Positions 25,221 to 33,564 are shown, counted from the stretch's first letter. The stretch is 64,000 nt of DNA from Mucilaginibacter aquaedulcis (GCF_030409325.1 NZ_JAUFPR010000001.1:930001-994000); one strand, 5' to 3'. Numbers and translations are program-made. Notes: generated by a model not told the origin, from the letters alone.

Positions 25221-25997
25221 ATGAATACAACTTTTCAATTATCCGTAAGGGACAGGCTGGCTATTATTATGCTTGACAGGGGCAGGTCAAACGCCATTAA
25301 TCATCAAATGGTTAAGGAACTTACCGAGTGTATACAATCTCTTGAACTGGACGCTTCTGTAGGTGGCCTAATTATAACAGGCAAGCCGGGCTTCTTCTCC
25401 TCAGGAGTTGATCTTATTGAGGCTTATGAATATGATGCGGATCAAAGCCGCGCCTTATGGACAGATTTTTTAGCCTTACAGCGTAAATTGGTCAGCTTCA
25501 AAAAGCCTATGGTGGCAGCCATTAGCGGTCATAGTCCTGCGGGTGGTTGTGTGCTGGCTGTTTGTTCTGATTATAGGGTAATGGCAGATGGATCATTCAT
25601 TATCGGCTTAAATGAGATTCCGGTAGGCATTATTGTTCCCGATAGTATTTTTCATTTATATTCCTTTTGGCTTGGTCAGCATAAAGCCTATCAATATTTA
25701 ATGGAGGGAAAACTATTAAAGGTAAACGAGGCCCTTGATGTCGGCCTCATAGACGAGATCAGCCCTGCTGAAAGTTTGCTGACTACTGCCGAAAGAAAGA
25801 TCCGCACTTATATGCAGCTAAACCCTGTAACCTGGAGCCAAAGCAAGCTTAATCTGCGCAGCGAACTCATCGGCAAGTTAAATACCGACCAGGAAGGTGT
25901 ACTAAACCGCATGCTTGCTCAATGGTGGGCACCCGAAGTACGCAAGGGATTACAAATGCTTATCCAGAATTTAAAATCAAAAACACCTGCTGCATAA
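25221..25997 (+). CDS. Delta3,delta2-enoyl-CoA isomerase (ECI1-like crotonase)
   Basis: 258 residues, crotonase fold. The oxyanion loop is GFFSSGVDLIEAY (about 57-69). In SGHSPAGGCVLAVCSDYRVM the position of the first catalytic Glu of hydratases is Val, whereas the second is kept in IGLNEIPVGIIVP (about 133-145). This single-Glu GLNE pattern, with PAGGC before it, is that of mitochondrial ECI1, which shifts cis/trans-3 double bonds to trans-2. That fits the 2,4-dienoyl-CoA reductase gene 15 bp downstream: together they handle unsaturated fatty acids. Assignment rests on recalled family features. Confidence 0.8.
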   Translation: MNTTFQLSVRDRLAIIMLDRGRSNAINHQMVKELTECIQSLELDASVGGLIITGKPGFFSSGVDLIEAYEYDADQSRALWTDFLALQRKLVSFKKPMVAAISGHSPAGGCVLAVCSDYRVMADGSFIIGLNEIPVGIIVPDSIFHLYSFWLGQHKAYQYLMEGKLLKVNEALDVGLIDEISPAESLLTTAERKIRTYMQLNPVTWSQSKLNLRSELIGKLNTDQEGVLNRMLAQWWAPEVRKGLQMLIQNLKSKTPAA

Positions 25998-26012
25998 ATA
26001 ATAATAATTACC

Positions 26013-26906
26013 ATGAGCAATACCAGCATAAATAATACCGCGGCAACTACCGGCATGTTAAAGGATGATGCCTTAAAAGGAAAAACTATTATAGTTACCG
26101 GTGGCGGTACAGGGCTGGGGAAAGCTATGGGCACCTACTTTTTAAAACTGGGAGCCAACCTGGTAATTACCAGCCGGAAACTGGATGTGCTTGAAAAAAC
26201 TGCGGGCGAAATGGAGGCCGAAACCGGCGGCAAGGTTTTGGCCATAGCCTGCGATGTACGCAATTACGATGATGTTCAGCAAATGCTGCAGCAATCTGTT
26301 AAGGTATTTGGCCGGGTAGATGCGCTGTTAAATAACGCTGCGGGCAACTTTATTTCACCAACCGAGCGGTTATCAGCAAATGCTTTTTCGGCTGTTATTG
26401 ATATCGTTTTAAAAGGATCGGCCAATTGCTCATTAGCCTTGGGTAAATATTGGATTGCTGAGAAAATACCTGGTTCTATCCTGAATATCATTACAACATA
26501 TGCATTTACAGGCTCGGCTTATGTTGTGCCATCGGCCTGTGCCAAGGGCGGTGTACTGGCCATGACCCGCTCATTAGCCGTTGAATGGGGCAGGCATGGT
26601 ATTCGTACCAATGCTATAGCTCCCGGCCCCTTCCCTACCAAGGGTGCATGGGAACGCTTACTACCCGGAGATATGGCACAAAAATTTGATTTTAAAAACC
26701 GTGTGCCGCTTAAACGAGTGGGCGAGCATCAGGAACTGGCCAACCTCGCCGCTTTCCTGGTATCCGATTTTTCGGGATATATTAATGGCGAAGTGATCAC
26801 TATTGATGGAGGCGAATGGCTACAGGGGGCCGGGCAATTTAATGCCTTTGAAATGATACCCGGCGAAATGTGGGATAGCATAGAACAAGCCACCCGCAAG
26901 GCATAA
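26013..26906 (+). CDS. 2,4-dienoyl-CoA reductase, SDR (DECR1) type
   Basis: 297 residues of the short-chain dehydrogenase family. The NADP site is VTGGGTGLGKAMG (about 28-40) with SRKLDVL after beta-2. NNAAGNFISPTERLS (about 108-122) is the hallmark of dienoyl-CoA reductases. The active site departs from Tyr-x-x-x-Lys: Tyr in ITTYAFTGS, then Ser and Lys in PSACAKGG (about 173-180), exactly the DECR arrangement. It reduces 2,4-dienoyl-CoA to 3-enoyl-CoA with NADPH, which the adjacent isomerase then converts. This is unrelated to the flavin/iron-sulfur FadH of E. coli. Last gene of the lipid run. Confidence 0.88.
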   Translation: MSNTSINNTAATTGMLKDDALKGKTIIVTGGGTGLGKAMGTYFLKLGANLVITSRKLDVLEKTAGEMEAETGGKVLAIACDVRNYDDVQQMLQQSVKVFGRVDALLNNAAGNFISPTERLSANAFSAVIDIVLKGSANCSLALGKYWIAEKIPGSILNIITTYAFTGSAYVVPSACAKGGVLAMTRSLAVEWGRHGIRTNAIAPGPFPTKGAWERLLPGDMAQKFDFKNRVPLKRVGEHQELANLAAFLVSDFSGYINGEVITIDGGEWLQGAGQFNAFEMIPGEMWDSIEQATRKA

Positions 26907-26977
26907 ATTATTGTACAAAACGCAAGTACAAGATTAGCATACAAATCAATTAAACATAAAGCAAATTCGATTTTATT

Positions 26978-27017
26978 TGCATTATCTGCACATCAAAAAT
27001 TTGCACATCTGCACATT
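26978..27017 (+). repeat. Short array of TGCACATC words
   Basis: TGCATTATC, TGCACATC, then after a 7-bp gap TGCACATC and TGCACATT. The words are the complement of those at 8105-8143. Spacing is 8, 9 or 15 bp, less regular than the other arrays. Confidence 0.45.
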
Positions 27018-27046
27018 TATTTCGCATACCCGTTTCTGCTTTGGTA

Positions 27047-27083
27047 CAAAAAGTAACTTTAAACAATTTAAAGTTACTTTTTG
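27047..27083. terminator. Strong bidirectional terminator closing the lipid operon
   Basis: A perfect 17-bp stem, CAAAAAGTAACTTTAAA (27047-27063) with its complement (27067-27083), around the loop CAA. A-rich and T-rich flanks allow termination in either direction. It lies 140 bp after the dienoyl-CoA reductase stop. Confidence 0.7.
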
Positions 27084-27132
27084 GTCTATCGGTTCAAAAA
27101 CCGCCTTAATTTTATTTCTGAGGCCTTTTTAG

Positions 27133-27140
27133 TAAATTTG
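27133..27140 (+). promoter_or_regulatory. -7 box (TAAATTTG) of the lysine transaminase gene
   Basis: Exact TAnnTTTG ending 16 bp before the ATG at 27157. Confidence 0.6.
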
Positions 27141-27156
27141 TTAAAACCAAAATTAT

Positions 27157-28488
27157 ATGTACAACCTACTTGTTTCTCCCGAAAATGTGCAAGCCTCGTT
27201 ACAGAAGCACGTGCTTGCCGATGGCTTTGACCTAACCTTTGACATGGAAAAAAGTAAGGGTGTTTATATTTACGATGCTAAATATAACCGGACACTGCTT
27301 GATTTTTTCACCTGTTTTGCTTCGGTACCATTAGGCTATAACCATCCCAAAATGGTGAACGATGAGGAGTTTAAAAAAAACCTCATGCTGGCTGCATTAA
27401 CCAATCCTTCAAACTCGGATATATACACTACGCAATACGCCCAGTTTGTTGAAACATTTTCGCGTGTGGGCATACCCGAATATCTTCCGCACGCATTTTT
27501 TATTGCAGGGGGATCCCTTGCTATTGAAAACGCGCTGAAGGTAGCTATGGATTGGAAGGTGCAGAAAAACTTTGCCAAAGGTTATACTAAGGAAAAGGGG
27601 CACAAGGTTTTGCATTTTGAGCACGCTTTTCATGGCCGCTCAGGCTATACGTTAAGCCTCACCAATACCCAGCCTAATAAAACAAAGTGGTTTGCCAAGT
27701 TTGATTGGCCCCGTGTATCTGTACCCCAAATTAATTTCCCATACAGCGATAGCAACCATGACGATCTGGTACAGCGCGAGCAGTTTTCTATATCACAGAT
27801 CAGAACTGCCTTTGCCGAAAATAAGGATGATATATGCGCCATTATTATTGAGCCCATACAATCTGAAGGGGGGGATAATCATGTGCGGAAAGAGTTTCTT
27901 GAAAAACTGAGGGAGTTTGCCGACGAGTACGAAGCCATGCTTATTTATGACGAAGTGCAAACAGGTGTTGGCCTTACGGGCAAATTCTGGTGCCATGAGC
28001 ATTTTGGCGAAAAGGCCCGCCCCGATATTATAGCATTTGGTAAAAAGATGCAGGTATGCGGTATACTGGCCAGTAAACGGGTTGATGAAGTAGAGAACAA
28101 TGTTTTCCAGGTATCGTCGCGCATTAACTCAACCTGGGGTGGCAGTTTGGTTGATATGGTAAGATGCTCAAAAATTCTGGAAATTATTGAAGAGGATAAT
28201 TTAATCAAGAATGCAGCCGCTATGGGCGAATATTTGCAGGCCCAATTAAATGAAATAGCTTCTGAGATTTCAGCAATAAGCAACGTACGAGGCAAAGGTT
28301 TACTTACCGCTTTTGACTTCCCTGATAAAAATATGCGTGATACATTTATTAAGCAGGGACTCAACAATAATATTATGTATTTGGGCTGCGGCGAAAAAAG
28401 CATCCGTTTCAGGCCTGCTCTTATCATCGAAAAAGAGCATATAGATCAAGGACTTAATATGCTCAGGAAAATATCCAAATCTTTATAA
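27157..28488 (+). CDS. lat: L-lysine 6-transaminase
   Basis: 443 residues of class III aminotransferases. It moves the epsilon-amino group of lysine to 2-oxoglutarate, giving 2-aminoadipate 6-semialdehyde, which cyclises. The N-terminus (SPENVQASLQKHVLADGFDLTFDMEKSKG) and DFFTCFASVPLGYNHPKM are characteristic of the Lat subfamily. Later motifs are EHAFHGRSGYTLSLTNT (about 148-164), the PLP Asp in LIYDEVQTGVGLTGKFW (about 263-279) and the PLP Lys in IIAFGKKMQVCGI (about 293-305). It is a single-gene unit; no saccharopine or semialdehyde dehydrogenase gene adjoins it, so the downstream step is elsewhere. Confidence 0.93.
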   Translation: MYNLLVSPENVQASLQKHVLADGFDLTFDMEKSKGVYIYDAKYNRTLLDFFTCFASVPLGYNHPKMVNDEEFKKNLMLAALTNPSNSDIYTTQYAQFVETFSRVGIPEYLPHAFFIAGGSLAIENALKVAMDWKVQKNFAKGYTKEKGHKVLHFEHAFHGRSGYTLSLTNTQPNKTKWFAKFDWPRVSVPQINFPYSDSNHDDLVQREQFSISQIRTAFAENKDDICAIIIEPIQSEGGDNHVRKEFLEKLREFADEYEAMLIYDEVQTGVGLTGKFWCHEHFGEKARPDIIAFGKKMQVCGILASKRVDEVENNVFQVSSRINSTWGGSLVDMVRCSKILEIIEEDNLIKNAAAMGEYLQAQLNEIASEISAISNVRGKGLLTAFDFPDKNMRDTFIKQGLNNNIMYLGCGEKSIRFRPALIIEKEHIDQGLNMLRKISKSL

Positions 28489-28675
28489 AAAATTCAATAA
28501 TAATTGACGTTATGACATTTAATTATTCCACTTAAATGATAGTTAATATTTAATATGTGACCAAATTGCATTAGGAAAGGACGAAATGATTGTTTAGGAG
28601 TACGAAATTTACCAAAATATTAATATATACTATTTTTTAGCCAAAATATGCTATATATTTAATTATTATTTGGAT

Positions 28676-28683
28676 TAAATTTG
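28676..28683 (+). promoter_or_regulatory. -7 box (TAAATTTG) of the unknown 28.7-kb gene
   Basis: Exact TAnnTTTG, 47 bp before the ATG at 28731, in a very AT-rich 240-bp gap. Confidence 0.5.
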
Positions 28684-28730
28684 TACCATCCCTATTAAAT
28701 AAATTTATATCATTTCTTTTTCCTTGAGCT

Positions 28731-29168
28731 ATGAGCAAACACATAGAGAAATTAAAAAAACAACTTGTTGAGGTAGCAGAAGTTGTAAACTCGTTCCAGT
28801 CCGAAGCGGTTCAGGTACGAATCATTGATCGGTTGTTAGAAGTAATGATAGAATCCGAGAAAGTGGATGCTGATGGATCTGAATTATTCAGCAAAAAAGG
28901 GCGCAGAATGCGTTCAGATGATGAAAATACGGCTACAGCAGGCAGAAAAAAGCCTGGTGCAACCAAAATATTGAATCAGCTTTTAAATACAGATTTTTTT
29001 GACATTTCACGGTCTATATCGTCAATTGCCAATTACTGTAAAGACAATTTTGATTCTGATTTTAAAACATCAGAACTCTCAGGCATATTGTTGAAATTAG
29101 CCAATGAGCATAAATTGAGAAGGGAAAGAAGCAATGAAAACAATCGGTTTGAATATATAAAAGCCTGA
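28731..29168 (+). CDS. Unrecognised small protein
   Basis: 145 residues, no family I can name. Residues 1-45 are predicted helical (KLKKQLVEVAEVVNSFQSEAVQVRIIDRLLEVMIE), 46-80 is a charged hinge rich in Arg, Lys, Asp and Gly (SKKGRRMRSDDEN), and 80-145 is again helical, ending in LSGILLKLANEHKLRRERSNENNRFEYIKA. That tail resembles a small winged-helix domain in which a final strand reads as 'neighbour to Arg-rich recognition helix', so DNA or nucleic-acid binding is possible. It has its own -7 box and shares a bidirectional terminator with bshB1. Confidence 0.6.
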   Translation: MSKHIEKLKKQLVEVAEVVNSFQSEAVQVRIIDRLLEVMIESEKVDADGSELFSKKGRRMRSDDENTATAGRKKPGATKILNQLLNTDFFDISRSISSIANYCKDNFDSDFKTSELSGILLKLANEHKLRRERSNENNRFEYIKA

Positions 29169-29189
29169 TATTTATTTACTTGAATATTT

Positions 29190-29222
29190 ACTAAATAAGC
29201 CGCAAATTGCGGCTTATTTAGT
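29190..29222. terminator. Bidirectional terminator between the unknown gene and bshB1
   Basis: A perfect 16-bp stem: ACTAAATAAGCCGCAA (29190-29205) and its complement (29207-29222). The gene ends are convergent (stops at 29168 and 29237). Confidence 0.8.
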
Positions 29223-29236
29223 AATAGTTAAAAATA

Positions 29237-29959
29237 TTATTTTAAGTAAAATAAATTATCTACACCTAAAATTTTTCTACTGGTAAATCCTTCGGCATAT
29301 TTTACCTGGATGCTTTTACCCAATTCACTTGCACGGGCAGCCACCACATTGATAAACTGAGGCGATGAAATATAGGTTTGGGGTTCCCCCTCCCACTCAG
29401 GGTTATAAAATTGCGAACCAAAAGCATTTATGCTTTCTATCTTTTTATCCCAATAATCGGTAACGTCAATCAATATATCAGGTTTTATATAATTATCCTG
29501 TATAAAGTGCAGAACATGCTGCGGGCGCCAGGCTTCCTGTGCTACACCATCTTCAAAGGTTTCTATCTTGCGTAGGCCCGCTAAAAAAGCCGAGGTATCA
29601 ACCAGATCGCTTGAACGAGCATGATCAGGATGCCTGTCATAATAGGCATTGGTTAATATAATTTCCGGCTGATACTTGCGTATAGCAGCTATCACTTTTA
29701 ACTGATGTTCGCGCGTGTTTTCAAAAAAACCGTCAGGCAGGCCCAGGTTTTCCCTAACGGCCAACCCCAGTATTTTTGCCGAAGCTGCTGCCTCCTGCTC
29801 TCGGATCTCTACAGAACCACGGGTACCTAATTCGCCGCGGGTAAGGTCAACGATGCCTACTTTTTTACCAAGGGCAACGTGTTTTAAAATAGTTCCTGAA
29901 CAGCCCAGTTCGGCATCATCGGGATGAACCGATAAAACTAATATATCTAATTTAAGCAT
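29237..29959 (-). CDS. bshB1: Bacillithiol biosynthesis deacetylase BshB1
   Basis: 240 residues, a LmbE/PIG-L-type zinc deacetylase. It removes acetyl from GlcNAc-malate, the second step of bacillithiol synthesis. The zinc motif is in LSVHPDDAELGCSGT (about 9-23), followed by VDLTRGELGTRGS (about 37-49), and the third ligand in YYDRHPDHARSSDLV (about 105-119). TRGE-GTRGS and DRHPDH are typical of BshB1. It is the last gene of an operon DUF4294 - GPx - bshB1 (gaps 2 and 18 bp), linking thiol synthesis to peroxide removal. Confidence 0.93.
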   Translation of the reverse strand: MLKLDILVLSVHPDDAELGCSGTILKHVALGKKVGIVDLTRGELGTRGSVEIREQEAAASAKILGLAVRENLGLPDGFFENTREHQLKVIAAIRKYQPEIILTNAYYDRHPDHARSSDLVDTSAFLAGLRKIETFEDGVAQEAWRPQHVLHFIQDNYIKPDILIDVTDYWDKKIESINAFGSQFYNPEWEGEPQTYISSPQFINVVAARASELGKSIQVKYAEGFTSRKILGVDNLFYLK

Positions 29960-29977
29960 AAACTAAGTACAAATGAA

Positions 29978-30478
29978 TTAATGTGCGGCAGCCAGCAAAC
30001 GCTCAATCTTTTTCCTGATTTTCGAGGATGTTGGCTTAGTAAAAGGGTAGTAAAAGTCGGTCACATGACCGTTTCTGTCAATTAAAAATTTATGAAAGTT
30101 CCACCTCGGAACTGATTTAAGATAGCCGTTATCTTTTTTATCGGCAAAAAACTTGTATAAAGGATGCGCATATGGGCCGCGTACCCTTATTTTATCAAAT
30201 ATGGGGTAATTGGCACCTGCGTTTACACAAAAAGCACCAATAGCAGCTCCCTCCAGCGGCTCCTGCCCACCAAAGTCATTTGAAGGGAAAGCCAGTATTT
30301 CAAAATCCTGATCTTTAAATTGGTCTTTAAGTATGGCAAGATCTTTAAGCTGTGGTGTAAATCCACACTGGGAGGCGGTATTAACTATTAAGAGTACTTT
30401 ATTTTTATAGGCAGATAGGCCAATCTCTTCACCGTTTAATGTGTGAACATCAAACTTGTAGATACTATTATTATCCAT
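29978..30478 (-). CDS. Glutathione-peroxidase-family thiol peroxidase
   Basis: 166 residues. The peroxidatic Cys (in place of selenocysteine) is in LIVNTASQCGFTPQ (about 30-43), the Gln/Trp partners are in AFPSNDFGGQEP (about 65-76) and PRWNFHKFLI (about 126-135). Members usually draw electrons from thioredoxin. Here the gene is 18 bp upstream of bshB1, so a bacillithiol-linked function is possible; that is inference. It starts 2 bp after the DUF4294 gene's stop. Confidence 0.93.
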   Translation of the reverse strand: MDNNSIYKFDVHTLNGEEIGLSAYKNKVLLIVNTASQCGFTPQLKDLAILKDQFKDQDFEILAFPSNDFGGQEPLEGAAIGAFCVNAGANYPIFDKIRVRGPYAHPLYKFFADKKDNGYLKSVPRWNFHKFLIDRNGHVTDFYYPFTKPTSSKIRKKIERLLAAAH

Positions 30479-30480
30479 TA

Positions 30481-31095
30481 TTAATTGTTAGTGGAAGTAT
30501 ATCCGGCCTGTTTTAGGATAGCCTCGATATCTTTCTGTTCTTCAGGGTCGTAAGTTTCCTTTAGGTTATGACCAAACAAACTGGCGACAGATTGAAACAT
30601 GAAGGCCTTAAAACCGCCCTTAAGTTCTTTAACCATGGTGTAGCTGGTTGTGCCGGTTTCGCGGTCAATCAGCTTAATTAATACCTCACCCTGACTAATT
30701 GTCAGATTTTTTATTTCCTTGTTAAACAATGCTTTTATTTCGGTTTCACAGGTTTTTACCAACTCCTTTTGCTTTTGCTTATCGCCGGTAAGTGCCAGGT
30801 CCCGTTGCAACTGGCGGTAGCGTTGACTTGCAAAACGCGCGTACGGCAACACTTTGAACACATTATACCTCAATCTGAGGTAAGCTATCCTGTCTGCCTC
30901 GCTGGCAAATATACGTGTATCAACAATTTTTATTTCAGGGGTAACAATCCACGGAACTAATTCTCCGTCCAAATCGGTCATAGCCGTTTTGATGGTATCA
31001 TTTTTGCCTAAACTTACTGAAGCAGGTTTATCTGTTTGGGCCCTTAAAGTGCCCATTGTGCAACATAACAACAACAGAAAACCAATAAATTTCAT
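30481..31095 (-). CDS. DUF4294 domain protein, exported
   Basis: 204 residues with a signal peptide (about 1-19, cut after LRA). The family core is visible as VDTRIFASEADRIAYLRLRYNVFKVLPYARFASQRYRQL (about 57-95) and the end LIKLIDRETGTTSYTMVKELKGGFKAFMFQSVASLFG. The family is nearly confined to Bacteroidota and has no known function. Leading gene of the operon with GPx and bshB1, it may act in envelope redox or wall homeostasis, but nothing in the sequence shows this. Confidence 0.85.
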   Translation of the reverse strand: MKFIGFLLLLCCTMGTLRAQTDKPASVSLGKNDTIKTAMTDLDGELVPWIVTPEIKIVDTRIFASEADRIAYLRLRYNVFKVLPYARFASQRYRQLQRDLALTGDKQKQKELVKTCETEIKALFNKEIKNLTISQGEVLIKLIDRETGTTSYTMVKELKGGFKAFMFQSVASLFGHNLKETYDPEEQKDIEAILKQAGYTSTNN

Positions 31096-31109
31096 AATTT
31101 TACTTAATA

Positions 31110-31117
31110 CAAAATTA
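31110..31117 (-). promoter_or_regulatory. -7 box (TAATTTTG on minus strand) of the DUF4294-GPx-bshB1 operon
   Basis: Exact TAnnTTTG, 14 bp before the ATG at 31095. Confidence 0.6.
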
Positions 31118-31203
31118 AAGCAATTTTTTGTGGTATTTTAATATAATCTGTAATAATAGTTTATAATTACAAGTTTATCAAGCAATACCATTAATATCAG
31201 CAT

Positions 31204-33426
31204 ATGAAAGATTTAGTGATTGATCTGGAAGCGGAAAAAAATGAGATATTAAAAAGATATCGTGCCTTATTGCGCGCTTGTAAATCAACCCTGCAAAAGG
31301 GTGATAAGCGTATGATTCGTAAAGCCTTTGACATGGCCCTGGAAAGCCATAAAGATATGCGCCGTAAAAGCGGCGAGCCTTATATATATCATCCTATAGC
31401 CGTTGCTCAAATAGCAGCCGAAGAGATTGGTCTTGGTACCACCTCTATTGTGTGCGCATTGCTTCATGATGTGGTAGAAGATACCAACATGACGCTTGAC
31501 GATATTGAGATGGAATTTGGTAAAAAGGTAGCCAAAATTATTGACGGTCTTACCAAAATATCGGGCGTGTTTGATACCAACAGCTCATTACAGGCCGAAA
31601 ATTTCCGTAAGATGCTGCTTACCCTGGCCGATGATGTGCGGGTGATTTTGATAAAACTGGCCGACCGCCTGCATAACATGCGTACCATGGAGTTTATGCC
31701 GCGCGATAAGCAGCTTAAACTATCGTCAGAAACAGTATACCTGTATGCACCACTGGCTCACAGGCTGGGTTTGTATACTATCAAATCTGAACTGGAAGAC
31801 CTATCTATGAAATACATGGAAAGGGAAACCTATCAATTTTTGAAAGTTAAACTTAATGAGAAAAAGGCTGAACGTGAAAAGTTTATTCGTGATTTTATTG
31901 AGCCGGTAAAAAAGGTGCTTATAGGTCAGGATCTGGATGCAGATCTGTTTGGCAGGCCAAAATCCATACACTCCATCTGGAACAAGATGAAGAAGAAATC
32001 AATACCTTTTGAAGAGGTATATGATCTATTTGCCATCAGGATAATTCTGGATAGTGCCCCTGAGCATGAAAAGGCCGACTGCTGGAAGGCCTACTCCATA
32101 GTGACCGATCTTTACCGCCCCAACCCTGACAGACTGCGCGACTGGATTTCATCGCCTAAAGCTAACGGTTATGAATCATTACATACTACCGTAATGGGCC
32201 CGCGCGGACAATGGGTTGAGGTACAGATCCGCACCAAACGAATGAACGAGATTGCTGAAAAAGGCTTTGCCGCACATTGGAAATACAAAGAATCGTCAAC
32301 AGATAGCGGGCTTGATCAGTGGGTTCAAAAAGTTAGGGATATGCTCAAAAACCCCGACTCTAACGCGCTCGACTTTCTTGATGATTTCAAGATGAACCTT
32401 TTCAGCGATGAAATATTCATCTTCACCCCCAAAGGTGCGCTTATTCAACTACCTTTAAACGCTACAGCACTTGACTTCGCTTTTGAGATACATACCGATG
32501 TAGGCGCAAGCTGTATTGGCGCCAAAGTGAACCATAAATTGGTGCCCCTAAGCTACAAACTGCAAAACGGCGACCAGGTTGAGATCATTACCTCAAGCAA
32601 GCAAACTCCTAAGGAAGACTGGCTCAGCTTTGTGGTTACCGCTAAGGCCAAGGCAAAAATAAAATCGGCCCTAAAAGAAGAAAAACGCAAAATTGCAGAA
32701 GATGGTAAGGAGATACTGGAGCGCAAACTAAAATCCCTCAAGATCACCTATAATTCTGAAAACATACACAAGCTAAGTTATTTTTTCAAGCTAACATCAA
32801 CCCAGGATCTTTTTTACAATATTGCCAAAGGCATTATTGATATGAAGGACCTGAAAGATTACCAGGCTTCAGAAAAAGTAATTGAGAACAAACCACAGGA
32901 TAAAATTGAACCCGAACAGGTACACAGCATCCTGCGTAACATTAAAACCAAAGACAGCGATATACTGCTCATTGGTGAGGATATGCAAAAAATTGACTAC
33001 AAGCTGGCCAATTGCTGCAACCCAATTCCCGGCGATGATGTATTTGGCTTTGTTACCGTTAGCGATGGTATTAAAATTCACCGCACCAACTGTCCTAATG
33101 CTGCCAAGTTAATGGCCAATTACGGCTATCGTATTGTAAAAGCCCGTTGGACCAACCAGCAGGAACTTGCGTTTTTAACCGGCTTGCGCATTACAGGTAT
33201 TGACGATGTAGGCTTAATTAATAAGCTCACCACCGTAATTTCGCAGGATTTTAAGGTAAATATTCGCTCTATCACGGTTGATAGCGACAACGGTATTTTT
33301 GAAGGCTCATTAATGGTTTATGTAAATGACACCGAACACCTGGATAACCTGATCAAAAACCTTAAACTGGTGAAAGGAATAACCGCTGTAACCCGTTTTG
33401 ACTCTGCCATTGAAAAAGCATCATAA
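31204..33426 (+). CDS. Bifunctional (p)ppGpp synthetase/hydrolase, RelA/SpoT homologue
   Basis: 740 residues with the full long-RSH layout. HD hydrolase domain about 35-190 (HDVVEDTNMTLDDI near 90-103 and DRLHNMRTMEF near 156-166, the intact HD and ED residues). Synthetase domain about 240-360 (GRPKSIHSIWNKM, VYDLFAIRIIL, SPKANGYESLHTTVMGP). TGS domain about 395-460 (IFIFTPKGALIQLPLNATALDFAF). Zinc-finger-like CCNPIPGD...HRTNCPNA about 600-640, and a C-terminal ACT domain. Both activities look intact, so it sets ppGpp levels both ways. It is a single-gene unit; a repeat array follows its stop. Confidence 0.96.
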   Translation: MKDLVIDLEAEKNEILKRYRALLRACKSTLQKGDKRMIRKAFDMALESHKDMRRKSGEPYIYHPIAVAQIAAEEIGLGTTSIVCALLHDVVEDTNMTLDDIEMEFGKKVAKIIDGLTKISGVFDTNSSLQAENFRKMLLTLADDVRVILIKLADRLHNMRTMEFMPRDKQLKLSSETVYLYAPLAHRLGLYTIKSELEDLSMKYMERETYQFLKVKLNEKKAEREKFIRDFIEPVKKVLIGQDLDADLFGRPKSIHSIWNKMKKKSIPFEEVYDLFAIRIILDSAPEHEKADCWKAYSIVTDLYRPNPDRLRDWISSPKANGYESLHTTVMGPRGQWVEVQIRTKRMNEIAEKGFAAHWKYKESSTDSGLDQWVQKVRDMLKNPDSNALDFLDDFKMNLFSDEIFIFTPKGALIQLPLNATALDFAFEIHTDVGASCIGAKVNHKLVPLSYKLQNGDQVEIITSSKQTPKEDWLSFVVTAKAKAKIKSALKEEKRKIAEDGKEILERKLKSLKITYNSENIHKLSYFFKLTSTQDLFYNIAKGIIDMKDLKDYQASEKVIENKPQDKIEPEQVHSILRNIKTKDSDILLIGEDMQKIDYKLANCCNPIPGDDVFGFVTVSDGIKIHRTNCPNAAKLMANYGYRIVKARWTNQQELAFLTGLRITGIDDVGLINKLTTVISQDFKVNIRSITVDSDNGIFEGSLMVYVNDTEHLDNLIKNLKLVKGITAVTRFDSAIEKAS

Positions 33427-33430
33427 GGTT

Positions 33431-33530
33431 AGAGGCAAGACTTAAGAACCAGGAACAAGAGCTTAATTATCAGCATAAAAACATTTTCACAATTTTTATT
33501 CTTGTTTCTTGACTCTTATATCTTGATTCC
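33431..33530. repeat. Heptamer array, AGARNCA family, two facing arms after the rel gene
   Basis: Left units AGAGGCA, AGACTTA, AGAACCA, GGAACAA (33431-33458); right units TTATTCT, TGTTTCT, TGACTCT, TATATCT, TGATTCC (33496-33530) at exact 7-bp spacing. It starts 5 bp after the rel stop and could act as its terminator or as a 3'-end structure. Confidence 0.75.
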
Positions 33531-33564
33531 ATTATTCACATTTCCTGATTCTATCTTTTATTAA

